This document shows positions 42,705 through 51,025 of a stretch of DNA of 64,000 nt, one piece after another. A program made the translations under genes and the position numbers. The first letter of the stretch is position 1. Every line of letters begins with the position of its first letter. This DNA comes from Bacillus_AD sp047238185 (GTDB lineage Bacteria > Bacillota > Bacilli > Bacillales > DSM-1321), in contig NZ_JBDFMI010000006.1 in assembly GCF_047238185.1 (NCBI RefSeq), positions 124,001 through 188,000 on the forward strand. The letters run 5' to 3'. The notes under the pieces were generated by a model that was given only the letters and a program-made list of their open reading frames with translations, did not search any database and had not been told where the DNA came from.

Positions 42705-43343
42705 TTATTTTTCAGCACCCTTATATTGGGTGGCTTCCAAATCGAATTTCAATTTCAGTGAATAGCCTTGGAACTTGTTTTGGACAAATTTGCGGCTATT
42801 ATTTTCGCGTGTCACATTGTCTTTGAAAAATAGCTCCATTACGATTTTGTCTGTATCTCCAACAGGCAAATCATTATCTTTCGTAATGACTTTAATGAAG
42901 GTAGTGATGTCGATCGATTGATTTTTGTCCGTCTTCTCCTTTAATTCCGCTAACGTTTTATCCAATCCATCAGCAATTTTTGCTCCGTCGGTCGTAAAGA
43001 AGGTAACAAGGTATTGATCGGCAAACTCTCTTGCCAGCGCCTTGTCATTTACCTTTTTCCCTTGCTTATTGAACACGTCATAGGAGGTATGCATGAGTAC
43101 TTTTTCAATATCGAGTGTACCGGCATTCGTAATTTCAAAGTTTCGTCTCATCTTATCCCCAGGTTTAAGATTGGGTACATCAAAAACGATTTTCGGATTA
43201 ACGGCCAAGTCCAATGTTCCTGCTTGTACTTTTGCCGGTACCTGTTCCACATCATTGAAGGCTGCCCACGTTCCTCCTCCTACTAGAGAAATTCCCAAGA
43301 CAGCACTCAATGCGCCAGTGATTATTTTCCTTTTAATGGTCAT
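42705..43343 (-). CDS. TasA/camelysin (CalY)-family protein, paralogue 3
   Basis: A 212-residue secreted protein with SipW-type signal GGGTWAAFNDVE, then VPNLKPGDKMRRNFEITNAG and a C-terminal RKFVQNKFQGYSLKLKFDLEATQ. It lacks the long insert of TasA and is most like its neighbour at 43.3-44.0 kb; the pair probably arose by duplication. The ribosome site AAGGAG is unusually far (about 15 bases) from the annotated ATG. Family members form matrix fibres; camelysin has also been described as a protease, which the sequence does not show. Confidence 0.88.
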   Translation of the reverse strand: MTIKRKIITGALSAVLGISLVGGGTWAAFNDVEQVPAKVQAGTLDLAVNPKIVFDVPNLKPGDKMRRNFEITNAGTLDIEKVLMHTSYDVFNKQGKKVNDKALAREFADQYLVTFFTTDGAKIADGLDKTLAELKEKTDKNQSIDITTFIKVITKDNDLPVGDTDKIVMELFFKDNVTRENNSRKFVQNKFQGYSLKLKFDLEATQYKGAEK

Positions 43344-43348
43344 AAGGA

Positions 43349-43990
43349 TTATCGTTGTTCTCCTTTATATTGAGTAGCTTCAAGATCGAATTTCACTTCC
43401 ATTTTCAAGCCTTGGAATTTATTTTGCTTAAAGAGCCTGCTGTTTTTCTCACGCTCATCATCATTTTTAAAACGAAGCCCCATAATGATATGGTCTTTGT
43501 CTCCTACAGGCAGGTCTGGACGAAGCATCGGCAATAACCAGCTAGGCTTTAGGTATGATGTAATATCAACAGAATGATTGGCTGCCGTTAAATCCGTCAA
43601 TCCTGAAACAGATTTGCCAAGGCCATCCAAAATAGGCTGCAACTCTGTTGTAAACCAATAGACATAGAATTGATCAGCGTATTCCTTAGCAAGAGCAGCA
43701 TCTACTGGCTGATTGTTTTTGGTAACCGTATAGGACGTATGCATTAATACTTTTTCGATGTTCAGCGATCCTTTGTTCATAATCGTAAAATTGCGGTCCA
43801 TCATATCGCCAGGCTTAAGGTTTGAAATATTAAATACCACTTTCGGGCTGACAGCCAAGTCCAGTGTTCCAGCTTCTACTTTCGCGTTCACTGCTTCCAC
43901 ATCATTAAATGCAGCGTAAGTTCCGCCACCTACCAGCGATAATCCCAATACAGCCGCTAAGGCTCCTTTAATTAATTGACCTTTCATCAT
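43349..43990 (-). CDS. TasA/camelysin (CalY)-family protein, paralogue 2
   Basis: A 213-residue secreted fibre-type protein with signal GGGTYAAFNDVEA, SNLKPGDMMDRNFTIMNKG and RLFKQNKFQGLKMEVKFDLEATQ. It begins with two adjacent ATG codons behind GAGGGGGA. It ends 6 bases before the next paralogue. Its closest relative in the window is the following gene (shared IEKVLMHTSY and DLPVGD segments). Confidence 0.88.
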   Translation of the reverse strand: MMKGQLIKGALAAVLGLSLVGGGTYAAFNDVEAVNAKVEAGTLDLAVSPKVVFNISNLKPGDMMDRNFTIMNKGSLNIEKVLMHTSYTVTKNNQPVDAALAKEYADQFYVYWFTTELQPILDGLGKSVSGLTDLTAANHSVDITSYLKPSWLLPMLRPDLPVGDKDHIIMGLRFKNDDEREKNSRLFKQNKFQGLKMEVKFDLEATQYKGEQR

Positions 43991-44035
43991 ATGTCCCCCT
44001 CAATAAAATAAATAATCTTTGTTTTTCTATAAAAG

Positions 44036-44061
44036 AGAGCGGTCTATTGCTAAACCGCTCT
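44036..44061 (-). terminator. Attenuator-like terminator after the first TasA-family gene
   Basis: AGAGCGGT/ACCGCTCT stem with minus-strand CTTTTAT tail. It probably makes the promoter-proximal genes more abundant than the downstream paralogues. Confidence 0.65.
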
Positions 44062-44083
44062 GCATATACTGAATAAATTATCT

Positions 44084-44749
44084 TTATTTTGATTCCCCAG
44101 GCATTTGAGTGGCTTCGAATACGAAGTCAATTTTAGCTCCTTCACCTTGGTATTTGTTTTGGGCATGTAGTCTAGTTCCAGAGATTAAAGCGTTGTCCTC
44201 TTTGAATTTCACTTCGAACTCCCAAGCAGTAGTTTTGTCTCCTGAAGCTAGACCAACTGTTTTATTATCAGTGCCGGTAATTTCTACGCCGCTTCCGTTA
44301 TTTCCAGTGGCTTCTGCTTTCAAGTCAGCCAACGTTTTACTGCCATTTTCCCCATAAACAAATGTGCTGCCTTTTTTAATCGTTACCGTAAATTGACCTA
44401 AGAATTCATCAATCGAGTTATTTCCGGCCCCAGCAAGTTTTCCATTCAAGCCAAGAACATCCTTATCTTTCCAATCTTTAAAACTAGATGCATTCAAGAA
44501 TATTTGGTTGATATCCAATGATCCCTCATTTTTAAGAGTAATAGATCTTTTGAATGAATCACCCGGCTTCAAATTACTAATATTGAATACTTCCGTAGCA
44601 TCACCTTTCCCCAAATCCAACGTCCCTGCAGCAAATGTATTACTTACTGTTTCCACGTCGTTGAACGCAGCCCACGTTCCTCCGCCTACTAGTGATAATC
44701 CAAGTGCACCTGACATAATTCCTACTGCTAATTTCGTTTTTAAACCCAT
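44084..44749 (-). CDS. TasA/camelysin (CalY)-family protein, paralogue 1
   Basis: A 221-residue secreted protein directly downstream of sipW. SipW-type signal GGGTWAAFNDVETVSN, FAAGTLDLGKGD, ISNLKPGDSFKRSITLKNEG and a C-terminal LHAQNKYQGEGAKIDFVFEATQ. GGGAGGAA precedes the ATG. Followed by an attenuator hairpin, so it may be the most expressed member. It shares only the framework motifs with the other three copies. Confidence 0.9.
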   Translation of the reverse strand: MGLKTKLAVGIMSGALGLSLVGGGTWAAFNDVETVSNTFAAGTLDLGKGDATEVFNISNLKPGDSFKRSITLKNEGSLDINQIFLNASSFKDWKDKDVLGLNGKLAGAGNNSIDEFLGQFTVTIKKGSTFVYGENGSKTLADLKAEATGNNGSGVEITGTDNKTVGLASGDKTTAWEFEVKFKEDNALISGTRLHAQNKYQGEGAKIDFVFEATQMPGESK

Positions 44750-44835
44750 GATTCTTTTCCTCCCGTTTCCCTTTTAATTTTTTTACCCTTTTTCCGGGCG
44801 TATATTGGAACTCCCTGGTTGAGGGAGCAATTCCC

Positions 44836-45411
44836 TTAAGCAGATTTTGCCGGCGGTTCGCTCTGTCGCTTCGTCTTTCTATCAATCTCTCTGACTGCCT
44901 GAATGATCGTCATGACAGAGTAGCCTAGTAAAAGAACCCCTGGACCGATCAATAGAATGGCGGTTCCTTTTGGAGACTTGGCGAAATCGAGGAAATAGCC
45001 AAGGTAAGGAACGGTAAAGCCGCTGTACTCTGCAACCACATTGGATGATTGCACAAGCTCGGTATCGGCCACTTTGTTATTGTCGCCCTTTGTTTTATAG
45101 AGAACCTGCTCGCCGTTTTTCATGACTTCCACAATCCGGTGGGTTACCAGATTCTTTTCATCCTTCATAAAGGTAATGACGTCGCCTTTTTTCAAATTCT
45201 TCTTATCCTTTACATCCTGGACGGCAATGATGGAACCAGTCATGAATTCCGGCTCCATCGATCCGGATAGGACGGTCTTCAATTTATAGCCAAACGCCTG
45301 AGGCTCACCGCCAGAAGCCTTGGTTGATACGACAATAAAAATCATACAAAGCAATACAATGACTAAGAGTACGGAAATGATGTTGCTGATAATCTTCATC
45401 GTTTTCTTCAT
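44836..45411 (-). CDS. sipW: ER-type signal peptidase I SipW
   Basis: Membrane signal peptidase that matures TapA and TasA-type proteins. The 191-residue protein has an N-terminal membrane segment, the nucleophile Ser in SGSMEP, the ER-type His replacing Lys in THRIVEV, and a C-terminal membrane segment. This Ser/His form is the archaeal/ER type found in bacterial spore formers. The ATG lies 14 bases from AAGGAG. It sits between tapA and the TasA-family genes as in B. subtilis. Confidence 0.93.
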   Translation of the reverse strand: MKKTMKIISNIISVLLVIVLLCMIFIVVSTKASGGEPQAFGYKLKTVLSGSMEPEFMTGSIIAVQDVKDKKNLKKGDVITFMKDEKNLVTHRIVEVMKNGEQVLYKTKGDNNKVADTELVQSSNVVAEYSGFTVPYLGYFLDFAKSPKGTAILLIGPGVLLLGYSVMTIIQAVREIDRKTKRQSEPPAKSA

Positions 45412-45437
45412 TACGTATTAGTACACTCCTTCCACTA

Positions 45438-46208
45438 TTATGGTTTGGACTGGTCGGATTTTGTTTCAGCCGGTTGTGATTCCGCTCCTGTCGGCTGCGT
45501 TTCACTTGGCTTGGTTTCCGGTACAATAGAATCCGGCTTTGGATCAGGTTTTGTTTCAGGCTTTGATTCAACAGGCGGCTTCGTTTTCTCTGGCTGTTTT
45601 GGACGTTCATCGGTTGGCTCAGTCGTTTGATCCGGCTTTGGATCTGCTGGTTTCGTTTCTGCTGGCTTTTGCTCGGAAGGTTTAGGATTTGCCGGCTTTT
45701 GTTCTTCCTTAGGTGTTTCTTGTTTTTGGTCGGCAGGCGGCTTAGTTTGTTCTTCAGCAGGCTTTTTCGATTCTTCTTTCTTTTTCACAGCCTTATGGCA
45801 GCTGCCACTTTCATCAGTGTCATCAGCCGTAGATTCTTCTTGGTGATCTGGTGCTTTTTCCCCATCTTTCCCCTCAGATACAGCTTCCTTTTCTTTCACT
45901 CCATCTGATAGTTCTTTATCCTCAGCTACTGTGTCATCCGGACAATCTGATTCTCCTAGTAAATAAGGTGTAAGCGTAGGGATTTCATCACAGTCTCCAT
46001 CAAGGAAATTGTTGCAGGCCTGGACAGTCAGCTCATCTTCCTCTTTATCGATTATTGTTGCATTAGTGTCATGGGTGATATACATGAAGAAACCGACAAG
46101 AGCACACCATAAAACGGTCAATTTTGTAACCACTTTGAGGCGTTTATACGTCTTTCGAAGCTTTTTCGAGCAAACATATCGAATTTGAATCACCCCTTTA
46201 TAGTTCAA
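45438..46208 (-). CDS. tapA: TapA-like amyloid fibre assembly/anchoring protein
   Basis: Up to 256 residues. An N-terminal basic segment and single hydrophobic helix (KLTVLWCALVGFFMY) precede a region resembling TapA (DTNATIIDKEEDELTVQACNNF, compare DTSAAFHDIETFDVSLQTCKDF). A long Pro/Lys/Glu/Thr-rich low-complexity tail follows. The start is unsettled: the furthest in-frame start is a TTG at 46208. AAGGGGTGA lies ahead of a possible ATT start at 46184, and a GTG at 46193 is another option. It heads the operon behind a SinR-type operator. The B. subtilis folded domain is largely not recognisable, so the assignment relies on the N-terminus, composition and position. Confidence 0.72.
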   Translation of the reverse strand: MNYKGVIQIRYVCSKKLRKTYKRLKVVTKLTVLWCALVGFFMYITHDTNATIIDKEEDELTVQACNNFLDGDCDEIPTLTPYLLGESDCPDDTVAEDKELSDGVKEKEAVSEGKDGEKAPDHQEESTADDTDESGSCHKAVKKKEESKKPAEEQTKPPADQKQETPKEEQKPANPKPSEQKPAETKPADPKPDQTTEPTDERPKQPEKTKPPVESKPETKPDPKPDSIVPETKPSETQPTGAESQPAETKSDQSKP

Positions 46209-46227
46209 ATTCCTTCCTTGCTTTTTC

Positions 46228-46259
46228 GTTCGTTTTAAAGAACTTATAAATGGAGTATA
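46228..46259 (-). promoter_or_regulatory. tapA operon promoter with SinR-type operator
   Basis: On the minus strand a -10 TATACT (46259-46254) lies 17 bases after TTTCAA. Just downstream GTTCTTT-AAAACGAAC (46243-46228) contains the SinR box GTTCTYT and an inverted GAAC, overlapping the expected transcription start. This placement suits repression. Confidence 0.65.
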
Positions 46260-46326
46260 GTACAGCTATTGACACTTTGAAAAAGGGCAAATTCGTCCAA
46301 ATACTGGCAAAATTCATATGTTTTTG

Positions 46327-46398
46327 TTCGTTTAAACGAATTATCTTCCTTTTCCTCAATATTTCGTATTTTTTAAAGAACGAATAGTTCTTTATAAT
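46327..46398. promoter_or_regulatory. SinR-type operators upstream of the second sinR-like gene
   Basis: AAAGAAC-GAATA-GTTCTTT (46375-46393) is a perfect inverted pair of SinR boxes and runs into the plus-strand -10 TATAAT (46393-46398). A further palindrome TTCGTTTAAACGAA lies at 46327-46340. This suggests control of the divergent regulator gene by SinR or by itself. Confidence 0.7.
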
Positions 46399-46532
46399 GT
46401 ACGATATAAGGAGAACATTCCTGAATGAAGGTTTCTCCATAAGAGACATGGGTTCATCCGGCCTAGTCCAATGAGATAAACATGTCCACAATGATGAACA
46501 AAAATAGGAATAGAGAAGAAGGAGCGGCCTAT

Positions 46533-46865
46533 ATGATAGGAGAACGTATTAAAAAATGTAGAAAAAAACGGCATTTGACACTAAACCAACTGGCTGATCA
46601 AACAGGGATTTCCAAATCATATCTGAGCAATATCGAACGGGGGCTTCAGCAGAATCCCTCATTGAATGTCCTTTCGAAAATAGCTGCCAGCCTGGATGTG
46701 AAAGTTGAAGATTTGCTGGGAACAAAACCGGCCAAAATCGATCTTGAACCAGGTTGGGTTGAATTACTGCAAGAGGTGCAGGAGCAAGGGATTACATTAG
46801 AGGAATTCTCTTTCATTCTCGGTTTTATCAAATACCGAAAAAGCATTGCTGATGAAAAAAAATAA
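46533..46865 (+). CDS. Second SinR/SlrR-like regulator
   Basis: A 110-residue protein with an HTH_3 domain (LTLNQLADQTGISKSYLSNIERG) and a SinI/SinR-type C-terminal domain (EPGWVELLQEVQEQGITLEEFSFILGFIKYRK), so it could form mixed complexes with SinR or SinI as SlrR does. The ATG at 46533 has AAGGAG 9 bases upstream. It is divergent from tapA across shared SinR boxes and overlaps the sortase gene by 14 bases. Confidence 0.87.
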   Translation: MIGERIKKCRKKRHLTLNQLADQTGISKSYLSNIERGLQQNPSLNVLSKIAASLDVKVEDLLGTKPAKIDLEPGWVELLQEVQEQGITLEEFSFILGFIKYRKSIADEKK

Positions 46866-47454
46866 AATATGGACGGTAATTGGCGCAGGCATGCTGTCAA
46901 TCGGCATTGGAATGACGGGTTATACGCTATGGCAAATGAATATGAATAGCAGAAATCAACAGGAGGCACTTGAAAAAATCCAAACTATTATTGAAGAGAA
47001 TAAGCACTCTACTGTCGATCCACCTGCCATAACCACCAGCCAGAAAAAATGGAAGACCGGTGATGTAATTGGCATTCTTGAGATTCCTGGCATACAGAAG
47101 GAGCTGCCGATTGTGGAGGGCACAGACGAGGACGACCTGGCAAAAGGAGTCGGACATTATGCGCAGTCTTCATTGCCTGGGGGACGTAATCAAATTCTAT
47201 TGTCAGGGCACCGGGATACCGTATTCCGGCAGTTGGGGACGTTAAAAACCGGTGATGCTTTACTATATAAGGATACAAATTCAACCTATGAATATACCAT
47301 CTATAAAACCTATATCGTCAAAAGCAGCAACAAAGAAGTCATCCGCAATACAGCACCCGAAGAAATACTGACATTATCCACCTGCTATCCCTTTTATTTT
47401 GTCGGCGACGCCCCCGATCGGTACATCATTGAAGCAAAGAGAAAAACAGAATGA
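46852..47454 (+). CDS. Class D sortase
   Basis: Membrane-anchored cysteine transpeptidase that attaches proteins to the cell wall. The 200-residue protein has one N-terminal membrane helix and the catalytic residues: His in LSGHRDTVF, Cys in TLSTCYPF and Arg in DAPDRYII. Size and TLSTC motif fit class D, whose B. anthracis member SrtC cleaves LPNTA, the exact motif of the protein encoded at 39971-40906. It starts inside the end of the second sinR-like gene (ATG 46852), implying coupled expression with a matrix regulator. Confidence 0.9.
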   Translation: MKKNKIWTVIGAGMLSIGIGMTGYTLWQMNMNSRNQQEALEKIQTIIEENKHSTVDPPAITTSQKKWKTGDVIGILEIPGIQKELPIVEGTDEDDLAKGVGHYAQSSLPGGRNQILLSGHRDTVFRQLGTLKTGDALLYKDTNSTYEYTIYKTYIVKSSNKEVIRNTAPEEILTLSTCYPFYFVGDAPDRYIIEAKRKTE

Positions 47455-47514
47455 GCAGCGGCGCAAGCCAGTGGATAACTTACAATAGCAGCAGGAAACA
47501 TTTCTGTTCGCAAC

Positions 47515-47549
47515 AAAAGAGATCGAGTGTTGACCACTCGATCTCTTTT
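47515..47549. terminator. Bidirectional terminator between sortase and nuclease genes
   Basis: AAAAGAGATCGAGTG/CACTCGATCTCTTTT, a 15-bp perfect stem with a 5-base loop. Confidence 0.9.
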
Positions 47550-47581
47550 CTGAGTTTCTCCATCTGTGAAGAGGTATTCCT

Positions 47582-49960
47582 TTATTTCCCGCTTAGTTCC
47601 GTCTGGATCAGCACAGGATCATGGTCGCTCGCACGGCCGTGCTGCTCCATGAATTGCGAGTTGATATGGACGATGTCCACTTTAGTGGATGAAGCCATAT
47701 TTTTCGTCACAAGTATATGATCCAGCACTTGTGCATTTCCTTGGTAGGAATACGTATATCGTTTTTTCGCAGGTACTTCATTGATCATATCCGTCAATTC
47801 CTTGCCGGCAACTGCCTTCAATGGATTGGAGAATTCAAAATCGTTGAAGTCGCCGAGCAGCACGACATTTGCATGCTTGTCTTTTGCTTTTACGTCTTTA
47901 ACGAAGCCGTTGACAATGTTGGCGATTTTCATGCGCTGTACTTCGCTTGACAGCAATGGAGGCTGGTTCTTGCCGAATAGCGGCTGATCCCCGCCCTTTG
48001 AATTGAAGTGGTTGGCCACAACGATGACACTTTTTCCGTTGAACAGGAATTGGGCCGCTAATGGCTTACGGCTTGAAGCGAAGGCTTCATTGGTCGGATC
48101 GATTCGTCCCGGGTTCAACGTTAGTTTGCCGTTTGCAAATCCGACGCTTTCTGTCGCACTTCCCTTTTTGCCTTCTGCAAGCGTGACACGTTCACTGTTG
48201 TAGAGGAAGCCTACACGGATGTTTCCGCCTGGCGCTCCTCCATCTTTGTTGTTCTCTGGAGCGATTTCAGTAAATGCATACGCTGGTCCGCCCAATGCTT
48301 TGATTTTAGCAGCAAGGACTTTATAATTTTCCGTCGCATCGGTTGTACCCGTATCGGCGGCTCCATCATTGTCCTGCACTTCTGTCAATCCGATGATATC
48401 CGGCTGATTCAAATTTTTCACGATCGCAGTCGCCAATTTCGTTACTTTTTCATCGCTGTCTTTTGCAGAGAAATTCTCTACATTGTAAGAAGCGATCGTC
48501 AATTTCTTCTCTTTTTTCTTAATGGAAGTTGTTTCTCTTGAGGTTTTGCCTTCTTTGAACTCCGGCAAATTGTCTTTCTTTGTTTTCACACGGAAATTGC
48601 TGTAGCCGTAGCTGACTACGCCCGTAATGCTTCCTTTAAAGGAATCTCCTGTTTTGGCTACAAAGGATTTATCGGCTATGTCGACGATGACACGCTCTGG
48701 ATTGAAATCCTTTTCGGTGATGCGCAAGCCGCCGGCATCTGTCGTTGTTTTCACCTTGCCAGGCACGACATATAGTTCACCGTAGTTTTGAGGAGCGATG
48801 ATTTTGGCATCCTTGATTTCAACAAGCATTCCTTCTAGGCTTTCGTAAAAATCGATTCCATCCTGGTTTGGATCGAATATGGCAAATGCATCATTGTCAA
48901 TGATTTCCGTAGGCTGTTTACGGTCTTTTCCGATTTCGATTGCGTTCGGCAAAGCCTGTCCGCTCTTTTCAACAGTGATGGAAGATGCATTGATTTCAGT
49001 CACTGACAAATCTGTCAGAAGCTTCTCTGAATATCCAGACAATACTTGCTCCTTTACCTGTCCGTTTACTTTCACTACATCACCGACCTGCAGTCCGTGT
49101 TGCTTCTTATATATAAGAAGGCCTTCTGAGGTTCTATCATCCTTATCCGGTTTTTGATCCTGGATATAGGCATTATTGGCATCATCTACATACGTGACGA
49201 TTCCTTCGACATCGGCCACATAAGCATGTTCATATGGAGATATGTGGGACGCTCCCTGAATATCATGGATCCGCAATCCTGTCTTGCCCACTTTATAAGC
49301 GAATGTTGACACATCGCTGTTCTTTAAACCAGATTGAACAACAATTGTTTTGATGGTCATATCTTGATTGACCACAATCGGTTCTTTATAAACAGGGCTG
49401 CTTTCAGTCGGTGCGCTTCCATCCACAGTATAATGGATCTGGGCGTCGGCATTTTTCGCGCTCAAGCTTACAGCCGCTCCTGCTTTCACTGCACCTGCAG
49501 CCGGTGATGCAACCGCTTCTTCCGCTTTTTGAGGAGCGCCTTCCTCTATGAATTCAATCTTGGTTGGCGACTTCAAGCCAGGCACAGTAAAATACGCTTC
49601 CAAGCTGCCATTCACTGAAATTTTCTTCCCGATATTGGCCGGATTGCTATTTAATCCGAAAGCCGCCCGGAAGCTTGATGTCAGCTGTACTGGCAAAATG
49701 TTAGCCGGATCCTTCTCATTCGGCGAATCAGCGATCGCTAGATTGTTATCATCCTTGAAAGGAGCGCTGAATACATACGATTTCGAGCTGGAGGTATATC
49801 CGACAATATAGCCTTCCACCGTTCCTGTACCACTGTTGTTCTTAATGGCATCAGCAACTGTCATAGCAGCATCGGCTTTTGATACTAATGTCTGCGATGT
49901 AATCCCGAAACTGAGCAGAAATACCAAAAACAGAATGAATGTCTTTTTCATGCCTTTCAT
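47582..49960 (-). CDS. Secreted multidomain endonuclease/exonuclease/phosphatase
   Basis: Extracellular enzyme of 792 residues, probably a nuclease or phosphodiesterase. It has a signal peptide (cleavage near KADAA) and an N-terminal DUF6359-like/OB-type domain (about 33-140). A chitobiase-type beta domain (HYTVDGSAPTESSPVYKEP, about 155-225) and an OB-fold region (about 230-470) follow. The EEP catalytic domain spans about 495-790, with TIASYNVENFS, GLTEVQDNDG, VIVVANHFNSKGGD, LLGDFNDF and the C-terminal RASDHDPV. These hold the Asn, Glu, His and Asp residues of the family. AGGAGA precedes the ATG. It could degrade extracellular DNA for phosphate or matrix remodelling; neither is shown. Confidence 0.9.
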   Translation of the reverse strand: MKGMKKTFILFLVFLLSFGITSQTLVSKADAAMTVADAIKNNSGTGTVEGYIVGYTSSSKSYVFSAPFKDDNNLAIADSPNEKDPANILPVQLTSSFRAAFGLNSNPANIGKKISVNGSLEAYFTVPGLKSPTKIEFIEEGAPQKAEEAVASPAAGAVKAGAAVSLSAKNADAQIHYTVDGSAPTESSPVYKEPIVVNQDMTIKTIVVQSGLKNSDVSTFAYKVGKTGLRIHDIQGASHISPYEHAYVADVEGIVTYVDDANNAYIQDQKPDKDDRTSEGLLIYKKQHGLQVGDVVKVNGQVKEQVLSGYSEKLLTDLSVTEINASSITVEKSGQALPNAIEIGKDRKQPTEIIDNDAFAIFDPNQDGIDFYESLEGMLVEIKDAKIIAPQNYGELYVVPGKVKTTTDAGGLRITEKDFNPERVIVDIADKSFVAKTGDSFKGSITGVVSYGYSNFRVKTKKDNLPEFKEGKTSRETTSIKKKEKKLTIASYNVENFSAKDSDEKVTKLATAIVKNLNQPDIIGLTEVQDNDGAADTGTTDATENYKVLAAKIKALGGPAYAFTEIAPENNKDGGAPGGNIRVGFLYNSERVTLAEGKKGSATESVGFANGKLTLNPGRIDPTNEAFASSRKPLAAQFLFNGKSVIVVANHFNSKGGDQPLFGKNQPPLLSSEVQRMKIANIVNGFVKDVKAKDKHANVVLLGDFNDFEFSNPLKAVAGKELTDMINEVPAKKRYTYSYQGNAQVLDHILVTKNMASSTKVDIVHINSQFMEQHGRASDHDPVLIQTELSGK

Positions 49961-50347
49961 GTCACACTCTCCTCTATATTTGTATTTGGTTTGGCCAGTA
50001 AAGAAACAGAAAATATGTATGCGATGTCTAGCTTTGGATTTTACTGGTCAAATTTCATTCTGCATGTCGAAACATGTACCAACAAGTGCTAGAAGGCGGA
50101 GAATGCAAACGGTTTCTTTAGGTCTTTATACCTATAACCATTTACCTTTCTGCCCTTGTTCTATGTAGCCAATTTATGCCTTTAACTCCTTTTAGCTTGG
50201 CAATCACTGACTGAATCATGTATGATAGCAAGAAACTTAATTTTCAGTGTTTTCCCCTCAACGTTCGTAAATGAACAAAAAAGGGTAAAGACTGGATAAT
50301 TCCTTACCCCATAGAGGATGCTTAATAGATCGGAAGGAGAGTTTGCC
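49961..50347. other. Divergent intergenic region with a long-spaced inverted repeat
   Basis: TTGGCCAGTAAA (49991-50002) and TTTACTGGTCAA (50040-50051) pair at 11 of 12 positions across 37 bases, just upstream of the nuclease gene on its strand. No Pho-box series is clear. No gene seen in the rest. Confidence 0.45.
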
Positions 50348-50974
50348 ATGGGAATACACGCCTATTTTAAAAGCTTGACCAAGTTGGAGCGGATTGAACG
50401 CTGTCCGGGAGAATTTATGTTTGAACGGCATACAGTTGCCAGCCATTCATTCAAGGTGGCACAGTATGCCCAGTTCCTCGGAACAGTCGAAGAGAAAAAT
50501 GGAACAGTGATCGACTGGAAACTGCTCTACGAAAAAGCACTCAATCATGACTACCCTGAGATTTTCATCGGTGATATTAAAACACCGGTTAAATATTGGA
50601 CACCTGAATTAAGGGCAATGCTCTCGACAGTCGAAGAAGGCATGACAGCCAAATTCATCGATACGGAATTTCCTGAAGAATATAAGGACATATATAGAGG
50701 GCGGCTGAAGGAAGGCAAGGATGACAGCATTGAAGGATTGATTCTGGCGGCTGCAGACAAAATCGATTTGATATACGAGGCTTTCACTGAAATACAGCGC
50801 GGCAATGCAGAGCCTGTTTTCGTCGATATGTACCATGATGCACTTATTGTCATCAAGCATATAGACCTTGCATCCGTCCGTTACTTCATTGATGAAGTTC
50901 TGTCCGAGCTCGTGAATGAGGATATCATCTCGACAGTGGACATACGAAAAATTACGGAAGCAGCCTTACATTAA
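50348..50974 (+). CDS. HD-domain phosphohydrolase, YfbR/5'-deoxynucleotidase-like
   Basis: A 208-residue cytoplasmic metal-dependent phosphohydrolase. The HD residues are seen as H in FERHTVASHSFKV, the HD pair in ALNHDYPEIFIGD and a later Asp in ILAAADKIDLIYEA, the layout of YfbR-type 5'-deoxynucleotidases. The ATG at 50348 follows GGAAGGAGAG by about 7 bases. It is monocistronic with its own terminator. Confidence 0.87.
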   Translation: MGIHAYFKSLTKLERIERCPGEFMFERHTVASHSFKVAQYAQFLGTVEEKNGTVIDWKLLYEKALNHDYPEIFIGDIKTPVKYWTPELRAMLSTVEEGMTAKFIDTEFPEEYKDIYRGRLKEGKDDSIEGLILAAADKIDLIYEAFTEIQRGNAEPVFVDMYHDALIVIKHIDLASVRYFIDEVLSELVNEDIISTVDIRKITEAALH

Positions 50975-50977
50975 AAG

Positions 50978-51005
50978 AACGCAAGGGCCATCCCCTTGCG
51001 TTTTC
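50978..51005 (+). terminator. Terminator of the HD-domain gene
   Basis: AACGCAAGGG/CCCTTGCGTT stem followed by TTT. Confidence 0.85.
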
Positions 51006-51025
51006 CTATGCCTGAAGCTATATAT

